The notes under the pieces were generated by a model, which was not told the origin of the DNA, searched no databases, and worked only from the letters and a program-made list of their open reading frames with translations. Positions 11,918 to 23,637 of a DNA stretch of 64,000 nucleotides are shown here, one piece after another. The stretch is from Lasiodiplodia sp. COLG20 (lineage: Eukaryota > Ascomycota > Dothideomycetes > Botryosphaeriales > Botryosphaeriaceae): the NCBI GenBank assembly GCA_009801085.1, contig VNWV01000018.1, positions 231,981 through 295,980 of the forward strand, in the 5' to 3' direction. Both the position numbers and the translations under genes were made by a program. Numbering within the stretch: the first letter of the stretch is position 1; each line of letters begins with the position of its first letter.

Positions 11918-14578
11918 ATGAAGCGCAATGGCAACATCACAAACTTCTTCAAGCCCTTTACCGAGCCCAGCAATGTTCGCGCATTATCCGAGGAGCGTCG
12001 CGACCGTGGCTCATCCTTTCCCTCTCTTAGTGTGCTAGGTCTGGGGAACTCCGACCACACCACGCGCCGCACTCTCACTGATGTACGCTACTTTAGATTC
12101 TAGCAAACGCCCACGTTTGCCATCTAGCGACCATGCGAAAGAGCGGTCTGCGCCATCACCTGCACCGCGCCCAGACATTTTGTCGCCTACCATCCCGCCT
12201 CAAAATAATTCCGCCAGCAGACCGACTTTGTCTCGGTTTCAACCCCATGCTTCGTCGCCGCAGGATGAGATGGGCGAGACGAACAACTGGAGCGCTCGCG
12301 GTGCAGATCCAGGCTCACCTCTCAGCTCATCCTTTTCGTCGCTCCCGACTACACAGCCATCGCAGTCTTCAACCGCTAGCAAGCGTGTTATGAGAGATGG
12401 CGTGGCTCTTGTGCGCACCTCGGACAGTGAGGAAGAAGAAGACTCCGACTCGGAACTGGAGGACCTGAGCACAATACTCAGTAAGAAGCGGCGTGCGCAA
12501 GATCCGCCGGTAGAATCAAGACCCGCAATGAAACCAAAGGAGGACAAGGCTCGGTCAACGTACGGCCTGCGCTCTTACTTCAAGCGCGCGCCGCCCAAAC
12601 GAGAATTCAAGTCTATAATAGCCCCGCGCGACAAGTGCAGACACAAGCTATCAGAGCTGGTGGCCGCGAAGCAGAAAGGCTTGGATGCCGAGGCAAGAGT
12701 TCTTGAAGCCCAGAAAAAGGCGGAAGCGGCAGAGCGGGCAGAGGAAGAGAGCAAGGAAAACAGCAGATTTACAAAAGAAGGCCTCAGTGCCGCTTTGGGG
12801 GATGACGAGGGCGCGCAGAGAACCTTTGAGGCCCTCAAACGAACCGAGGCGCTCGAAACTGACCAAGTCTGGCAATTTTTTGCAGCCAATGACGACCAAA
12901 AAGCAGCTCGATCAAGATCAAAATTCCCGGTGCGAAGTCTGTCTAATGAAGGCTGGCATAAAAGGCTGATCGGTGGGTTTTCCTGCTCCCTGTGCTGATG
13001 CAAAAGTTTACACACATCAGAACCTTCCACACGCGATGCGTTGTTCGTTTCGGGAATCATAAAGAGCAGGGTCTACGAAGAAACTCTGCCCGACGAGGTT
13101 GTCGTGTGGATGATCAACGAGCTCTGCCACAATCAGAAGGAGAGTCTCACGGACGCGTATCTGGATGTATTAGATGTAGGTCATTTCCATTGGTTGATTC
13201 GCAGCATTGAAACAGGCGCTCAGACGCAGCTAACCGTGGTCCTTCTGAATGGCTATCCGCGTTACCCCGTGGGGGATTCTGTTAGGATGTGTCTTGAGGC
13301 TTTGTGCTAATTAAATTAGTCTTCCGCACCACAGGTACGAAAGCTTCTTGACAAACAAACCGTATCCGGCCTCTTTGAGAAACTTGGTGTGAGGAACGAA
13401 GCGATCACAATCGAGTGCGAACCAGTTCCAATATCACCCATCGAGGTATCTCCTCATGGTTAGTCGAAATCCCTTTCGGTATACTATCATTGCTGATTTC
13501 CACAGACCCAAAGACAACTATACCTTATGGCACCCGCCCATTGCTTGAATTCCTTAGAAGAGCGGCGCCCAACATTCAAAGTGCCACAGCAGAATACGTG
13601 CTAGAGATCCTAATCCGGCTTAGCTTTGATGACAGCGTACACCAGGATGGATACACTCAAACCCAATGCCAGGAGGCCATCACAGCTATGTTACGCACTC
13701 TCTCTGTTGAAAACGAGACCGAGCCCTTGCGGCGTGTCTCACAAACTTTATTCAAGAATTTCAGGAACCATGGGCCCAAAGATGACAGATTGATCAACCA
13801 TGTCCTACAAGCTCAGCTAGTCCAGTCCCTCCCTTTCGCGACACAACGCGAGGCTACATTCCAACGCAGGCTCGCCCTCGCTTTCTTTCTCGACAGCCCC
13901 AAACCCCTGACGCTCTCCCTCACCGCCCCCGGCATCCTCCCCGCTGTCCTCCAATCTCTCGCCCACAATCCGCTTTTCCGTTTCAGTCGAAGCACTGACT
14001 ACGCCGACGTCACCGCTGCGTTCATCCTCCTGGACACCGCCATCGACAGCGGTTTCTCGGACCGGGCTTTCACGCAGACTCTCCGCAGCGTCGACCGGCG
14101 TACTCGTGATGCTACTGCACGGCAGCTCCGCGATGGGGCCCGGGCTGCCGAGGACGAGTTCAACTTCGGCGTCGATGCCCTCACCGCCACGATCCGCCGC
14201 ATCATGGGACAGATCCGTGGATCTGGAACGGACAGCGTCCGTATGAGTGAAGCCAAGGGCACCATGGAGAGACTCGTCTACCGGCTCGAATCCAGCGTAC
14301 GCACCCGGGAGGCGAGCAGTAAGGACATCTTCGCAGACTCCATCGGACGAAGCGCAGGCCTCCTTAAATCCTGGGTGCAAGCGGGAGGCGGCAGCAACGG
14401 CGGTGGTGGCATCGAGGAAGTCAACGGCAATGCGCCCCAGAAGGAAGAGGACAGCGGCATCAAGAGCGAGCCAGACGACCAGTGTGCAGACCAAGTCGCG
14501 GCCGAAGTGAACCAGGATGTTAAAGTCGTCTACAACGACGTCGGCCACGACATCAAGCAGGAAGCTAACGGGAGTTAA
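11918..14578 (+). CDS. Nuclear PIP-box-like protein, possible Nse6/SLF2-like Smc5/6 loader
   Basis: Five exons: 11918-12029, 12097-12972, 13021-13175, 13335-13458, 13506-14578, giving 779 aa in one frame. The exon 1/2 junction is the least certain; the 159-bp third intron is supported by frame. The N-terminus has NGNITNFFKPF, a PCNA-interaction-like motif (first position Asn instead of Gln). Residues 40-200 are Ser/Pro-rich with an acidic run; about 220-290 is a charged helical stretch; from about 320 the protein is folded and helical. The C-terminus has IKSE (741-744) followed by acidic residues, VKVV (761-764) and IKQE (772-775), resembling two SUMO acceptor sites and a SUMO-interaction motif. 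The helical domain with a disordered N-terminus reminds me of the CANIN-domain Nse6/SLF2 family, but this is a weak resemblance. A replication or repair role is inferred only. Confidence 0.75.
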
Positions 14579-16134
14579 GAGCCGTGGCCGCGACCGCGAG
14601 GCCACGTACGCCGCGCGCAGTCGCGCTCCTGCTGTTGCGACCGCTTCTTTTGATTGCATGAAACCGGCGTTGGGGGGAACAGGGCCAAGACAAAATGGAC
14701 CGGGTTCTGGAACCGTGACTATTTCTGGATAGGCTGGATCGGGACGTCTCCGTGATAATGGGGTATTAATCCTTGGTGGCGTTTTCGGTAACGGTCGCGG
14801 GGCGTCTGGAATAACGAAAGAACAGCCTCTTTTTTTCCCTCAGTTTCTCCTCATTACCGAACCCTCGTTCGGCTTTCGGTGTTCTCTTGTTTCCCGTGCG
14901 TTCTGCGCGAATTTTCTCCGGATCACTTGTGCGTGCGAGGACGGAGATGAAGGACGATGTCTATGAACTTGCAATATCGAAAGGAGCGGTTTTTTCTTCT
15001 AGAAGTCTATCACTTTCGAGCCCTTTTTCTTTTCCCTATCCTTTTCGGCGATCCTTCGGAATGACCGGCCACACGAACTTCCGGTGTACCCCTGAAGTTG
15101 CGGTGGGCTTGGTGGAGTCCCTTTTTCCCTTTCTCGTCCTCGCTTGCTCGGCTCGGTAGATCTCAGGGGGATGTCCGGGGGACCCGGAGATGGGCCGCGA
15201 TTGACTTTTTACGAGCGTAAGAGCGGAAGAAAAGGCGGTGGGGTTGGTTGAGGGTGGTCGTTGCTGCTGAGAAGGCGGTAAGATGCCAATTGTTGAGAAA
15301 CAGCACCTTGAGGTTGCTTTATGGTGATGTTGGTGTATGCAGGTGTTTCTTGCATAAGCGCTCGTCGCTTGGTCTCGGATAGATGGAAGTCATTTTAAAA
15401 TTCGTTCGGCTTGTTCGCTGCATCTAAGCGACATCGGTCCAAGTCCGAGGCGTCCTGGGACAGTTCAGAGATTCTTGCAGCAGGGCAACAATACATGAGG
15501 CTCTTAGCCACGGTTTTGTCTAAGCCTCTTTGGGCACATCCATGCCCATACTAACGCCTCACTTTCTTCTTTGGTGCTTCTAGCGTTGCAATCCAAAGTA
15601 ACTAAGCCCGTTTGAAATTAGGGGAGTCCATTGAGTGTCTACGAGAGCAAATATGCCCAGTTGCTTTGTGACAAGGGCTCGTCAACACACACGCTCGCAT
15701 AGCGATGGGCAATATAGAGACTCGTGAAGCCCCCAGCTATTTCCAGGACTGCATGCTCATACATAGTAAGAAGGAGTAAGATAGAAATTTTTTGAAAGCC
15801 GTTGTTTTCGCATTCTCACTTTTGCATCATGACTGCTCATGACACCAAAGAATCGTAATAGCAACGTATCAATTGATCCAGCTATTCCACCTACAGATAC
15901 CTATCTAACAGCATCCTACTTACTCTTCCTACACGTGAGGTTTTGACGTTTTGTATAATGAAATGGCTGTTCAATGGCATGGCCTTCACCTTAAGGAGAA
16001 CGAGTTTGAGGTTGAGCAGGAAAATGATCCGTGCCCCTGAAGCTCCACCTACACACGGCCCAGTCCAAGAACCAGACCACCTCAACGCCAAAAAAGAAAT
16101 TTCTGGTCTACGTGTCCAGGAGGCAAAAGAAACT
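14579..16134. other. Intergenic, 3' flank of the PIP-box protein gene
   Basis: About 1.6 kb without a supported gene. The first 600 bp are pyrimidine-rich and are probably 3' UTR and terminator. From about 15.3 kb the sequence becomes AT-richer and no family signature is visible on either strand. Confidence 0.5.
16125..16128 (-). terminator. Pol III terminator of tRNA-Ser
   Basis: On the minus strand a TTTT run occurs six bases after the tRNA discriminator base, preceded by TTTC, as expected for RNA polymerase III termination. Confidence 0.65.
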
Positions 16135-16215
16135 CGACGTTGACAAGATTCGAACTTGTGCTCCCGAAGGAAACAGATTTCTAGTCTGTCGCGATAACCA
16201 CTCCGCCACAACGCC
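16135..16215 (-). tRNA. tRNA-Ser(AGA)
   Basis: The 81-base minus-strand sequence folds as a complete class II tRNA. The acceptor stem is GGCGTTG/CAACGTC with one G-T pair and discriminator G. The D-arm has AGTGGTTA. The anticodon stem ACAGA/TCTGT encloses loop CTAGAAA with anticodon AGA. A variable arm TTCC-TTCG-GGAG follows, and the T-arm ACAAG/CTTGT encloses TTCGAAT. No intron. The long variable arm and discriminator G are serine identity features; AGA (read IGA) decodes UCU/UCC/UCA. Confidence 0.95.
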
Positions 16216-18104
16216 TTTGCTGTAGTACGATGCCAATGCCGTATTACTAAGCCATGAAAAGATGATGTTGCCAGTAAACAATATATACTAATAAATTTTA
16301 GAAATTTTTATGATCTCATGTGCTGCATATAATTTGATGGCATCGTATTAATCTGCGTATGCTTTTATGAACGATAATGAAAATATTCCGAACAAAAGAG
16401 GCATGAGCAATACGAGATATATGTGCTATTTTTGGGACACGGTGGGGGAGAGCTTGAGCATACGTAGGAGCTGACGTTTCTTGGGACGTATGCAGCAATA
16501 AGGACGGCAATCGCAACATACGAACAGCATACGAGTCAAAAACGAACGGACCATGTGATTTTCTGAAACTTTTTGGGTCCAGCATTGGAGTGCCTGATTT
16601 CCTAAGCTCCGCGTTTGACTCTGGGCACTTCTGTAGAAGGGACACTTTCAGCAGTCAGAGACACGCCTGGTTGCTTGACATTTCTACAACAGGAAATATG
16701 CAAGTATCCCTCCTAATGATAACTTCAATAGTAACGGAATCCGTGCTCTAGCCAGAAATCGACATGTTGCGCCAAGAGCAACTCATGTACCTCAGCCAAC
16801 TTTAGGACTGCGGTATAATACTTACCACATAAGAAACTATGGATGTATGAGACAAGTGACAGGAGCCTTGAGAGCACCCAAATGTCGGTGTGAAAAGGTA
16901 TCGTATTTTTCGCAAGACACGCGCTCCAGATTTCGACACAACGTGGCTGTTGGATAGATTGAATGTGCACTTTTCGCTTTGAAAAGTGATGTCCAGAGGG
17001 CTTCCTACTGCCTTCAAGTCGCAGAAATTATAACCAAAACCGAACACGGATAGGCACCTACGCAACGAAATCTCTCAGATTCAGATTGAATCACAGCCCT
17101 AAGTGCTGTACACTAACATTATTAACGCTGAGTTGCTGCTCCCTGTGAAAAGCATAACTGAAAGGTACGGTTTAGATTCTTCTCTCTTCCCTAATTTGGA
17201 CTGAACCCCTCCACCTAGCCGTGCAACTATTGCGGAACGCCTCGCAGAGAACGAGTTCCCCCTAAACAATCCCCCGGATTCGCCCCAGTGTGGGTTGCAC
17301 TACGGCCTTGAACCTCCCTAAACCCCAAAATCACCCCCACAGCTCCCAGGCCGCACTACTTCGCCATACAACATAACATCACCTCTCACCGCTGGCCTGG
17401 GCCCACTACTTCTGTCATGTACTGAACCACTAAACCTTACTGATACCCCATCAGTACCACACAGATCTAAAAACACATTCACATGAATGGCGTAAGTTGA
17501 TCACAATTGCGAGTGCCGAAGTAGATTATATAGATGTGTACATATGAGGTCTGACTCTTGAGAACGAATGCGTCAGCAATTTTTTCTTAAAGTCACTTTG
17601 TATCACGTTCAAATATCTTGATCCGCATTTCTTGCAATTTCCATTCCGCTTTCCTTGAATCCCACACTTCTACCACGTTCTTCCCGAGCTTTATCGATGC
17701 CGTCTACCGCGCCATCGCCTTAAGCAGTGAGAAGATTGTCTGCGTCTAGCAATGTAGACAATCTTTCAGGCTCGCTCATAATACAGCTAACTTACTAACA
17801 TTGACGTTTTCTGAAATCTCTTCGCCGCGGTTAACGACTGCCCTACAGAGAAATGCATGGTCCGGAGTCGGTTACGCCCAATATATTGCCATGCTGGGGT
17901 GTACGCCAAGCACTTGGCGCCAGAGTAGTATCAGCTATAGAACAGATTGGTGGTGAGGGCATGAAATAGAGAGGTAGCTGCGGCAAGAGGCGAGTGAGTG
18001 GTAGCAAGGCAGTTGGGTCCCGATGGCAGGAGGCCATGCTGGTGCGTCCGCTGCTCTTCTACCCGGTCGAATGCACTCAAGTGCTTCCAGTCCCGCCTGG
18101 CTAG
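16216..18104. other. Intergenic, AT-rich
   Basis: No supported gene. The sequence is AT-rich up to about 17.1 kb, then C-rich at 17,170-17,470. A perfect 10-bp inverted repeat is at 17732-17765. No transposase or reverse-transcriptase signature was recognised. Confidence 0.5.
17732..17765. repeat. Small perfect hairpin
   Basis: AAGATTGTCT (17732-17741) and AGACAATCTT (17756-17765) are exact reverse complements with a 14-base loop. No gene abuts it. It could be a hairpin RNA, a dimeric protein site or chance. Confidence 0.6.
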
Positions 18105-18617
18105 GACAGCGTCGCTGCTGCCGCCGTTGTTTTTGTCGATCGGGAGACGCCACTCATATTCTGGGACGGCGTGGCGACACGCAAACCGAGAACAACAACT
18201 AGCACCGCTGACGACAACGAAAACAGGGAAAAGAAAGAGTTTGAAACTTCAAGTGCCGGATCGGTGCCTTCTACCTGTCCGCCAAGCTCACGCACCCCTC
18301 ACTCGACACCCCCGCGCCGGGCTGGCTTATCGAGTATCGTAGATTCACTCACTAATTTCTTGACTGCTACATCGATAGTAAAAGAGGGAAGCCGCGGTGT
18401 AGAGTCAGCATTGCTGACAATAGATGAAATTGGCAATGGGTATCTAGCTTTCAAAGAGGTCGTGGGGCTCGGTGGTGGTTATAAGAGGGATGGAAACCTC
18501 GGTGTGATAGAGAAGGAGAATCTACAAGTCTATCTAGATCGGGCGAAGGTAAAAACAAAAGGAAGAGTATGGACAACGGCACAATTTCATGCAGGGCTTT
18601 GTAGTGCAAAATCTTGA
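18105..18617 (+). pseudogene. Open frame without start codon; gene fragment or exon (doubtful)
   Basis: An open stretch of 170 codons runs from just after an in-frame TAG (preceding bases could be an intron acceptor CTAG) to TGA at 18617. It has no in-frame ATG. The reading begins with DSVAAAVVFVDRETPLIFW and has a mixed, protein-like composition with a Ser/Thr/Pro-rich linker and a helical second half. I recognise no family. It may be a 3' exon of an unrecognised gene, a relic or chance. Confidence 0.22.
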
Positions 18618-19508
18618 GTATATAAAGAACTGTCAAGCGAGAGAGGATTGACTTTGATTTAATACAGGAGATATTCAAATTATTGATGGGAAGAGAGACC
18701 ACGTCTTGTTTCAATTACAGTAGACAGTAGCACGCACGGTTCAGTATGCGTAAACCGAGAGTTTTACTATGCTGATACTTCATGTATTGGGTTAAAGAAA
18801 ATAGTAGATAAAACGTGAAGAAAGCAAACATCTAAAATTTCGCGTATACGAATTGAGAGAGGGAAGTACTGCATTTGATAATAACAGGTAGAGATGATGG
18901 CATACAGAAGATTGATGCAGAATGTGTTATGTTGTTCCACGTACAGTCAGCAGATTCTGCATGAATTAAATTCATAACGTAAAGTAAGATCTTGTTGGTT
19001 TCTCATGTGCCCAACAAGCAGTCTCATGGTATCAGATCCCGCATATTTGAGTTTAAACAGATTCTGCTACACCTCGCAGAATTGTGGTTTTACCTAGAAA
19101 ACCATGGCGTCCACTTCTAAATATGGTGGCTGGATGACTGGAAAGATGGAAAAATTTACAACCACAAGCATAAAGCGGGTCGTGTTTTCACTCTCCAGCA
19201 AAAGTTGCTCGTTTTTTTTTTCTTATATAGTAATGACGCCAACCCGTCGAAAACCCAGACCAATCATTCGTCCAACGACCAACAGTCAAATTCACCCTTT
19301 CCAACGCAACCATCTCGTGAAACAGCTTCAGAGCAACAAGATCTTAATTGATCAATCTCCAACTCCTGACCCCTCAATCAACAACAGATCCCATCCCCTC
19401 CAACTCTGTTAAATCTTGATATCTTCACGATCATTGGCATGCTATCATGTGCGCTTAATAAAATTCTGCAGCGGTATTAGCTGCAGGGTCCTTAGAGTTG
19501 GGTCTCCT
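18618..19508. other. Intergenic, 3' flank of the tetraspanin gene
   Basis: AT-rich, about 0.9 kb, no supported gene. The last part should contain the 3' UTR of the minus-strand tetraspanin gene. Confidence 0.5.
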
Positions 19509-20973
19509 TTACGCACGGTTGCCGTTCTTCTCATCGATGTGCCTGTAGCGGGCCTGCTCGGCGCGGTCCATGAGAACCATGGCGATGTATAGGAGCAAGA
19601 TAGTATCGAGACCTGTTCAGACGCAATTGGTTAGTATCGGTAGTATTGGGGTGATGTGGCCGAAAAAATGAAGAGTGCCGAAGGAGATCCCCCCGGTGCC
19701 TTGCGGGATCGACCGTTCCCAACGCCGATCCGAATGCCTCATTCATATCTCTTATCACCATCTTGTCATGTCCATCCCTCATTTTGCCTGCTCGTACACA
19801 TCGGACCTTCTTGCCCTCCTCTTGCGTAACCTCAATACCGAATAGCATTCTAGACGAAAGTCTTGGCGGCCCACTTCAAATATCCCCATGATAACCACCT
19901 TTCCGTTTAACCCGACATGGATCGGCGAGCCCAGAACGTCCATCGACAATCGAAACGAAATAGCGAAGCAGGGGGTCTGAAAAATAGCGCAACTTACCAA
20001 CTAGACCAAAGGCAGCCGTGAAGATTACATCGAGGTACTGGTTGGCGAAGCTGCTGAACGGTCCGATGCAACCGCCCAGGTCAGCCGCGACTACTGCATC
20101 CGTGCATGTGCCGTCGGTGATGAAAGGCGGTGAAGTAGGGTTGTTGTAGCCACAGCACTTGAACTAGAAAACGAGCAACGTTAGCTCCTCTTTCTGCGCA
20201 TTCCTTTTTTCTTGGGCCCATTGGGGCCTAGAAAGACGGATGGGCGGGTCGGGGGAAACGGCATGGCGGCGCGTGTGGGGAACATTGCAGATGTAGGCGG
20301 ATTTACGGAAAAGTAAAGGTTGGGGGTTGCGGCTGTGTAACGGCGGAAGAAAAAGTATGAGTAAGACGCATTGAGGAACGAAGATACGGCCGTCCAGCGG
20401 TGAGATTATTGGGTCCTTTGGCATCATGTGGCATCAAATGGCGAGTCATCTGTCCAATGAACAGAGCGGCTCTAGTCGCCAGACGGGTCCCCTGGATCCC
20501 ACCGAGGCCGGGATAATCTTCGCTCCCCAATTCGCCTTATTTCGGACATGTGGTGGAAGTCAGCTGCATACCTTCTGCTGCAGTAGGCTCTGCGTCTCGG
20601 GAGCCTCAGCGGCCCAGATCGACCCAAGCATGCGCCGCGTCCGCAGCGTGTTGATCCAGAGGATCACGCCAATAACCAGCGTGAACGTGCCGCAAAAGGT
20701 AACCATGTAGCCGTGGAAGCGCAGCCAGCCGCGGTTAGTGGGCAAGAAGATGGCAGGTAGGGCCAGAAGGAATGTGGCAAAAACGAAGATGGCGTTAACG
20801 ATTGTGGCGGTCAAGGGGGTGCGCTTTAGCAAGAGGTGCGGTGCGACGTTGTCGGCCGTTGGTGCTGAGCGCATGTTGTTCTCGCTGAACAGGGCGAAGC
20901 CCATGAGTAGGCCGCCGCTCAGCAGAAACAGGATCTCGAAGCCGAGGAAGGAGAGCATCAGTTTGTTCGCCAT
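19509..20973 (-). CDS. Tetraspanin (fungal Tsp3/Pls1 type)
   Basis: Integral membrane organiser protein with four transmembrane helices. Exons 20572-20973, 19998-20163 and 19509-19612 give 223 aa. Helices are visible at about 8-28, 57-77, 90-110 and 184-205. The large extracellular loop starts after exon 1 and carries the family CCG motif (KCCGYNN, Cys 137/138) plus Cys 154 and 165, i.e. the standard four cysteines. The C-terminus ends with a short cytosolic tail rich in charged residues. The two introns are 408 and 385 bp, far longer than others here, yet the protein reads through both junctions without loss (QQK/FKCCG and GLVG/LDT). In fungi, tetraspanins act in polarity and appressorium function (Pls1). 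Which subgroup this belongs to is not certain. Confidence 0.88.
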
Positions 20974-22774
20974 GGCGTCGGAGAAGACTTGAGAACGGCT
21001 TGGATTGGATTAAACGCTCGTCTCGACGACCAGCGCGAGAGGCTACGGCGGGCGGAAGAAGGGAATGGTAGAATGAATGAATGAACGAACAACGGCAGAG
21101 CGCCTGCGACCTGGCCGAACGAGGGAATTACAAGGTTGTAGAATAGAGAGATACAGCCACCAAAAGAAACAGAGTCGAAGAGGAGAAGAACGGCAGCACG
21201 AAGAAAAGGGAAGCGCGAACGCATTGCAAGCGCCCGGCGCAAGCTTGAAGCTACTCGACGTGTCAGTGGAGAGAGATCGAACGCGGGACGTCTCAGGCGC
21301 GCGACAAGCAGCAGCAAATCATTGGCTGCGAGAGCGGGCCGCGACTGGAGCCGCAGGCGGCGGGCGTCTGGGCATCGCGCAACACACGGCGCTGCGGCAG
21401 GACAAGAGGGATCTCTCTTGTGCAACTGAGGGGCGTGATCGAACTGCCTGATCCGGTGGTTGCGCGGTGTCGCAGAGGCTGGCTGGTCGGCGAGTCGGCG
21501 AGCTCGCAGGGCTCGGCGGGCGGTGGTGTGCTGCCGGCGGTGCTGAGTCGCGATCAACAAGGGCATGCAAGCGAGGCGGCGTCGGATGCGGAAGGCGTGC
21601 CCGGGCTGGCGCAGCGTTGCGTTTCAGCGGCTGCGCAGTCTCGCACGTCGCAGGCGCAGGTTCGGGGCAGTCGCAGTCGCGGTCGCGGGCGCGGCGCCGG
21701 CTGAGTCGTGCCTCGCACCGGTCAGAGCGCGCGGGAGCAGGCGACGGCCAGCAGCAACGGCTGCGCGGGTTTCACAGGCAGCGCTTCCACCTAATTCGGC
21801 TGCACCTCGGTCCCGGAGGATGCCGGTCCGCGGGTCATGTGAGGGGAGCGGCATGGCTAGCCCATTTCAAGCAGCTGGCGCCTTCCTTTCTCCGGCACGC
21901 CCTAACCAGCTTCCCTCGACCCTAATCCCCCTTCGGCGACCGCCCGTGAGCGACTCTCTTGCAGCGACACGACGCCCGCTAGGCACCGCAACAGCAAGGT
22001 AAGCGAACCCTACTCACCCCGCCGGCCCAGCGAGCACGTCGCGCAGCGCGCGCCCCGAGCCTGGCGCCTGCCCGCGCGCAGCGCTGCCCGCGCCGCACCG
22101 CCAGCTGAAGACGGCGCCCCCAGGCCAGGCACCCAGGTCGCGATCGTCGGCGGCCGGGCGCAGGCTCGGGCGTGCTGGGTTGCGCGTCGCTCGATTCGCG
22201 CAGCCGTGCCAGAGCAGGGCCGTAGGCTGACCGTGGCTCGCGCGCCCAGGATCGCTTTCTGCGCCGCCGGTTGGCTCGCCCGCCGCGTTCTCCACTCCGC
22301 CCACAAGAAACGAATACCTACTGCCCACCGTCCGGCTTTTCCCAATCTCTCACCCAACCTTTACCTCTCTGAGACACCTCTGCAAAATAAGTTCATCCCC
22401 GGTCGGTACAAGTCCAAGGCAGAAGCCAAGTCGCCCAGCAGAACTCGGTATGGCTGTTTCCCTTCTGTGTTACCCGCACGCCCCGAATCCAGCTCGGTCC
22501 TGCATTCCCTTGCTTGCCTCGCCCGCCACCGCACCGCAGCCCGCCCCGACCCGTCTGCCTTTACCTGAGCAGCCTTGCCTTTTCCATCCGTAACTGAACG
22601 TTGCTTTAGGCTTGGTCGCAGCGACGCGCATTCGCTGCTCTTTCGGTCCGCTCAGCAAACCGCTTTCCCTCGGTCGGCCTCGCTCACCACTGCGACGCCC
22701 GCCTCCGTCCAAACGGGAAATCGCAATACAGTATACCCAAATCGTCACCGCTAGCACCACCACCCACCACCGCA
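20974..22774. other. Divergent promoter region between tetraspanin and MCM1
   Basis: A very GC-rich 1.8-kb stretch. Long frames on both strands are Arg/Ala/Ser-rich composition artefacts. A short tandem GTCGCR tract is at about 21669-21688. A CCNAATTNGG match lies at 21790-21799. The 300-400 bp before 22775 become pyrimidine-rich, as expected for a fungal 5' leader. Confidence 0.6.
21790..21799. promoter_or_regulatory. MCM1/P-box-like site upstream of MCM1
   Basis: CCTAATTCGG fits CCNAATTNGG, the core of the yeast Mcm1 site, about 975 bp upstream of the MCM1 start. A single ten-base match in a long promoter is weak evidence; autoregulation is inferred. Confidence 0.25.
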
Positions 22775-23637
22775 ATGGCCAGCGAAATCACCGACCACGA
22801 GCAGCAGCAGTCGCCCTCGGCCACTGACGACGTTGCCAACAACGGCAACGGCGCTCTCGCCCAGGCCGACCCCAATCGCGGCACCAAGCGCCCGCGCCCT
22901 GCTGCCGACGATGATGATGACGATGACGACAAGCCCGGTCGCGAGAGGAGGAAGATTGAGATCAAGTTCATCCAAGACAAGTCGCGCCGCCACATCACCT
23001 TCTCCAAGCGCAAGGCTGGCATCATGAAGAAGGTGAGCAACCCACCCGCCAGGAGCTTTGACCGGCGCCCATGCGCGACGCGACGCGAACGCGTCGCATC
23101 CGCCAATTGACCCCATTGACCGCCAACCTCGTGTGCTAACCGCCCTCGCCCACAGGCCTACGAGCTGTCCGTCCTCACCGGCACCCAGGTGCTGCTCCTG
23201 GTCGTCTCCGAGACCGGCCTCGTCTACACCTTCACCACGCCCAAGCTGCAGCCGCTCGTCACCAAGCCCGAGGGCAAGAACCTCATCCAGGTAAGCTTCG
23301 CGCACGCCGCGCCGCCTCTGAAACGGATGCTGACGCCCCTCCTCAGGCCTGCCTCAACGCGCCCGAGCCTGCGACCAACGAGAACGGCGTCGACGGCGAC
23401 AACGTCGGCGACTCGCCCGAGGACCAGCACAACCAGGTGCCCCGCGGTGCTCCCGGCATGCCTCCTGCGCCCGGCATGCCCGGTGGCTACATGACGCCCG
23501 AGCAGGCTCAGGCCATGCAGTACCAGAACTACCTGCAGCAGCAGTCGCATGCGAACGCACAGTACCCTGGCATGCCGCCGCAGGCGGGGATGCCCAGGCA
23601 CCCGCAACAGTATCCGCCGGACCAGAAGCTGGCGTAA
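22775..23637 (+). CDS. MCM1: SRF-type MADS-box transcription factor Mcm1
   Basis: Sequence-specific nuclear factor acting with partner proteins in mating, cell-cycle and developmental gene control. Exons 22775-23032, 23156-23290 and 23347-23637 give 227 aa. An acidic run of eight Asp (about 45-52) precedes the MADS box at about 57-113: RRKIEIKFIQDKSRRHITF, then SKRKAGIMKKAYELSVLTGT, characteristic of SRF/Mcm1 rather than MEF2 type. The SAM-like extension follows (TGLVYTFTTPKLQPLV). The tail is Pro/Gln/Met-rich with repeated PGMP units. Introns of 122 and 56 bp fall within and just after the MADS domain, with GTGAGC and GTAAGC donors and a GCTAAC branch in the first. Length and layout match other filamentous-fungal Mcm1 proteins. 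Confidence 0.95.

Noticed and set aside
13176..13334. Extra exon inside the 159-bp intron of the PIP-box protein gene
   Set aside because: The sequence could be read through for some codons, but it ends in a stop and direct splicing 13175 to 13335 keeps the frame and gives a good junction.
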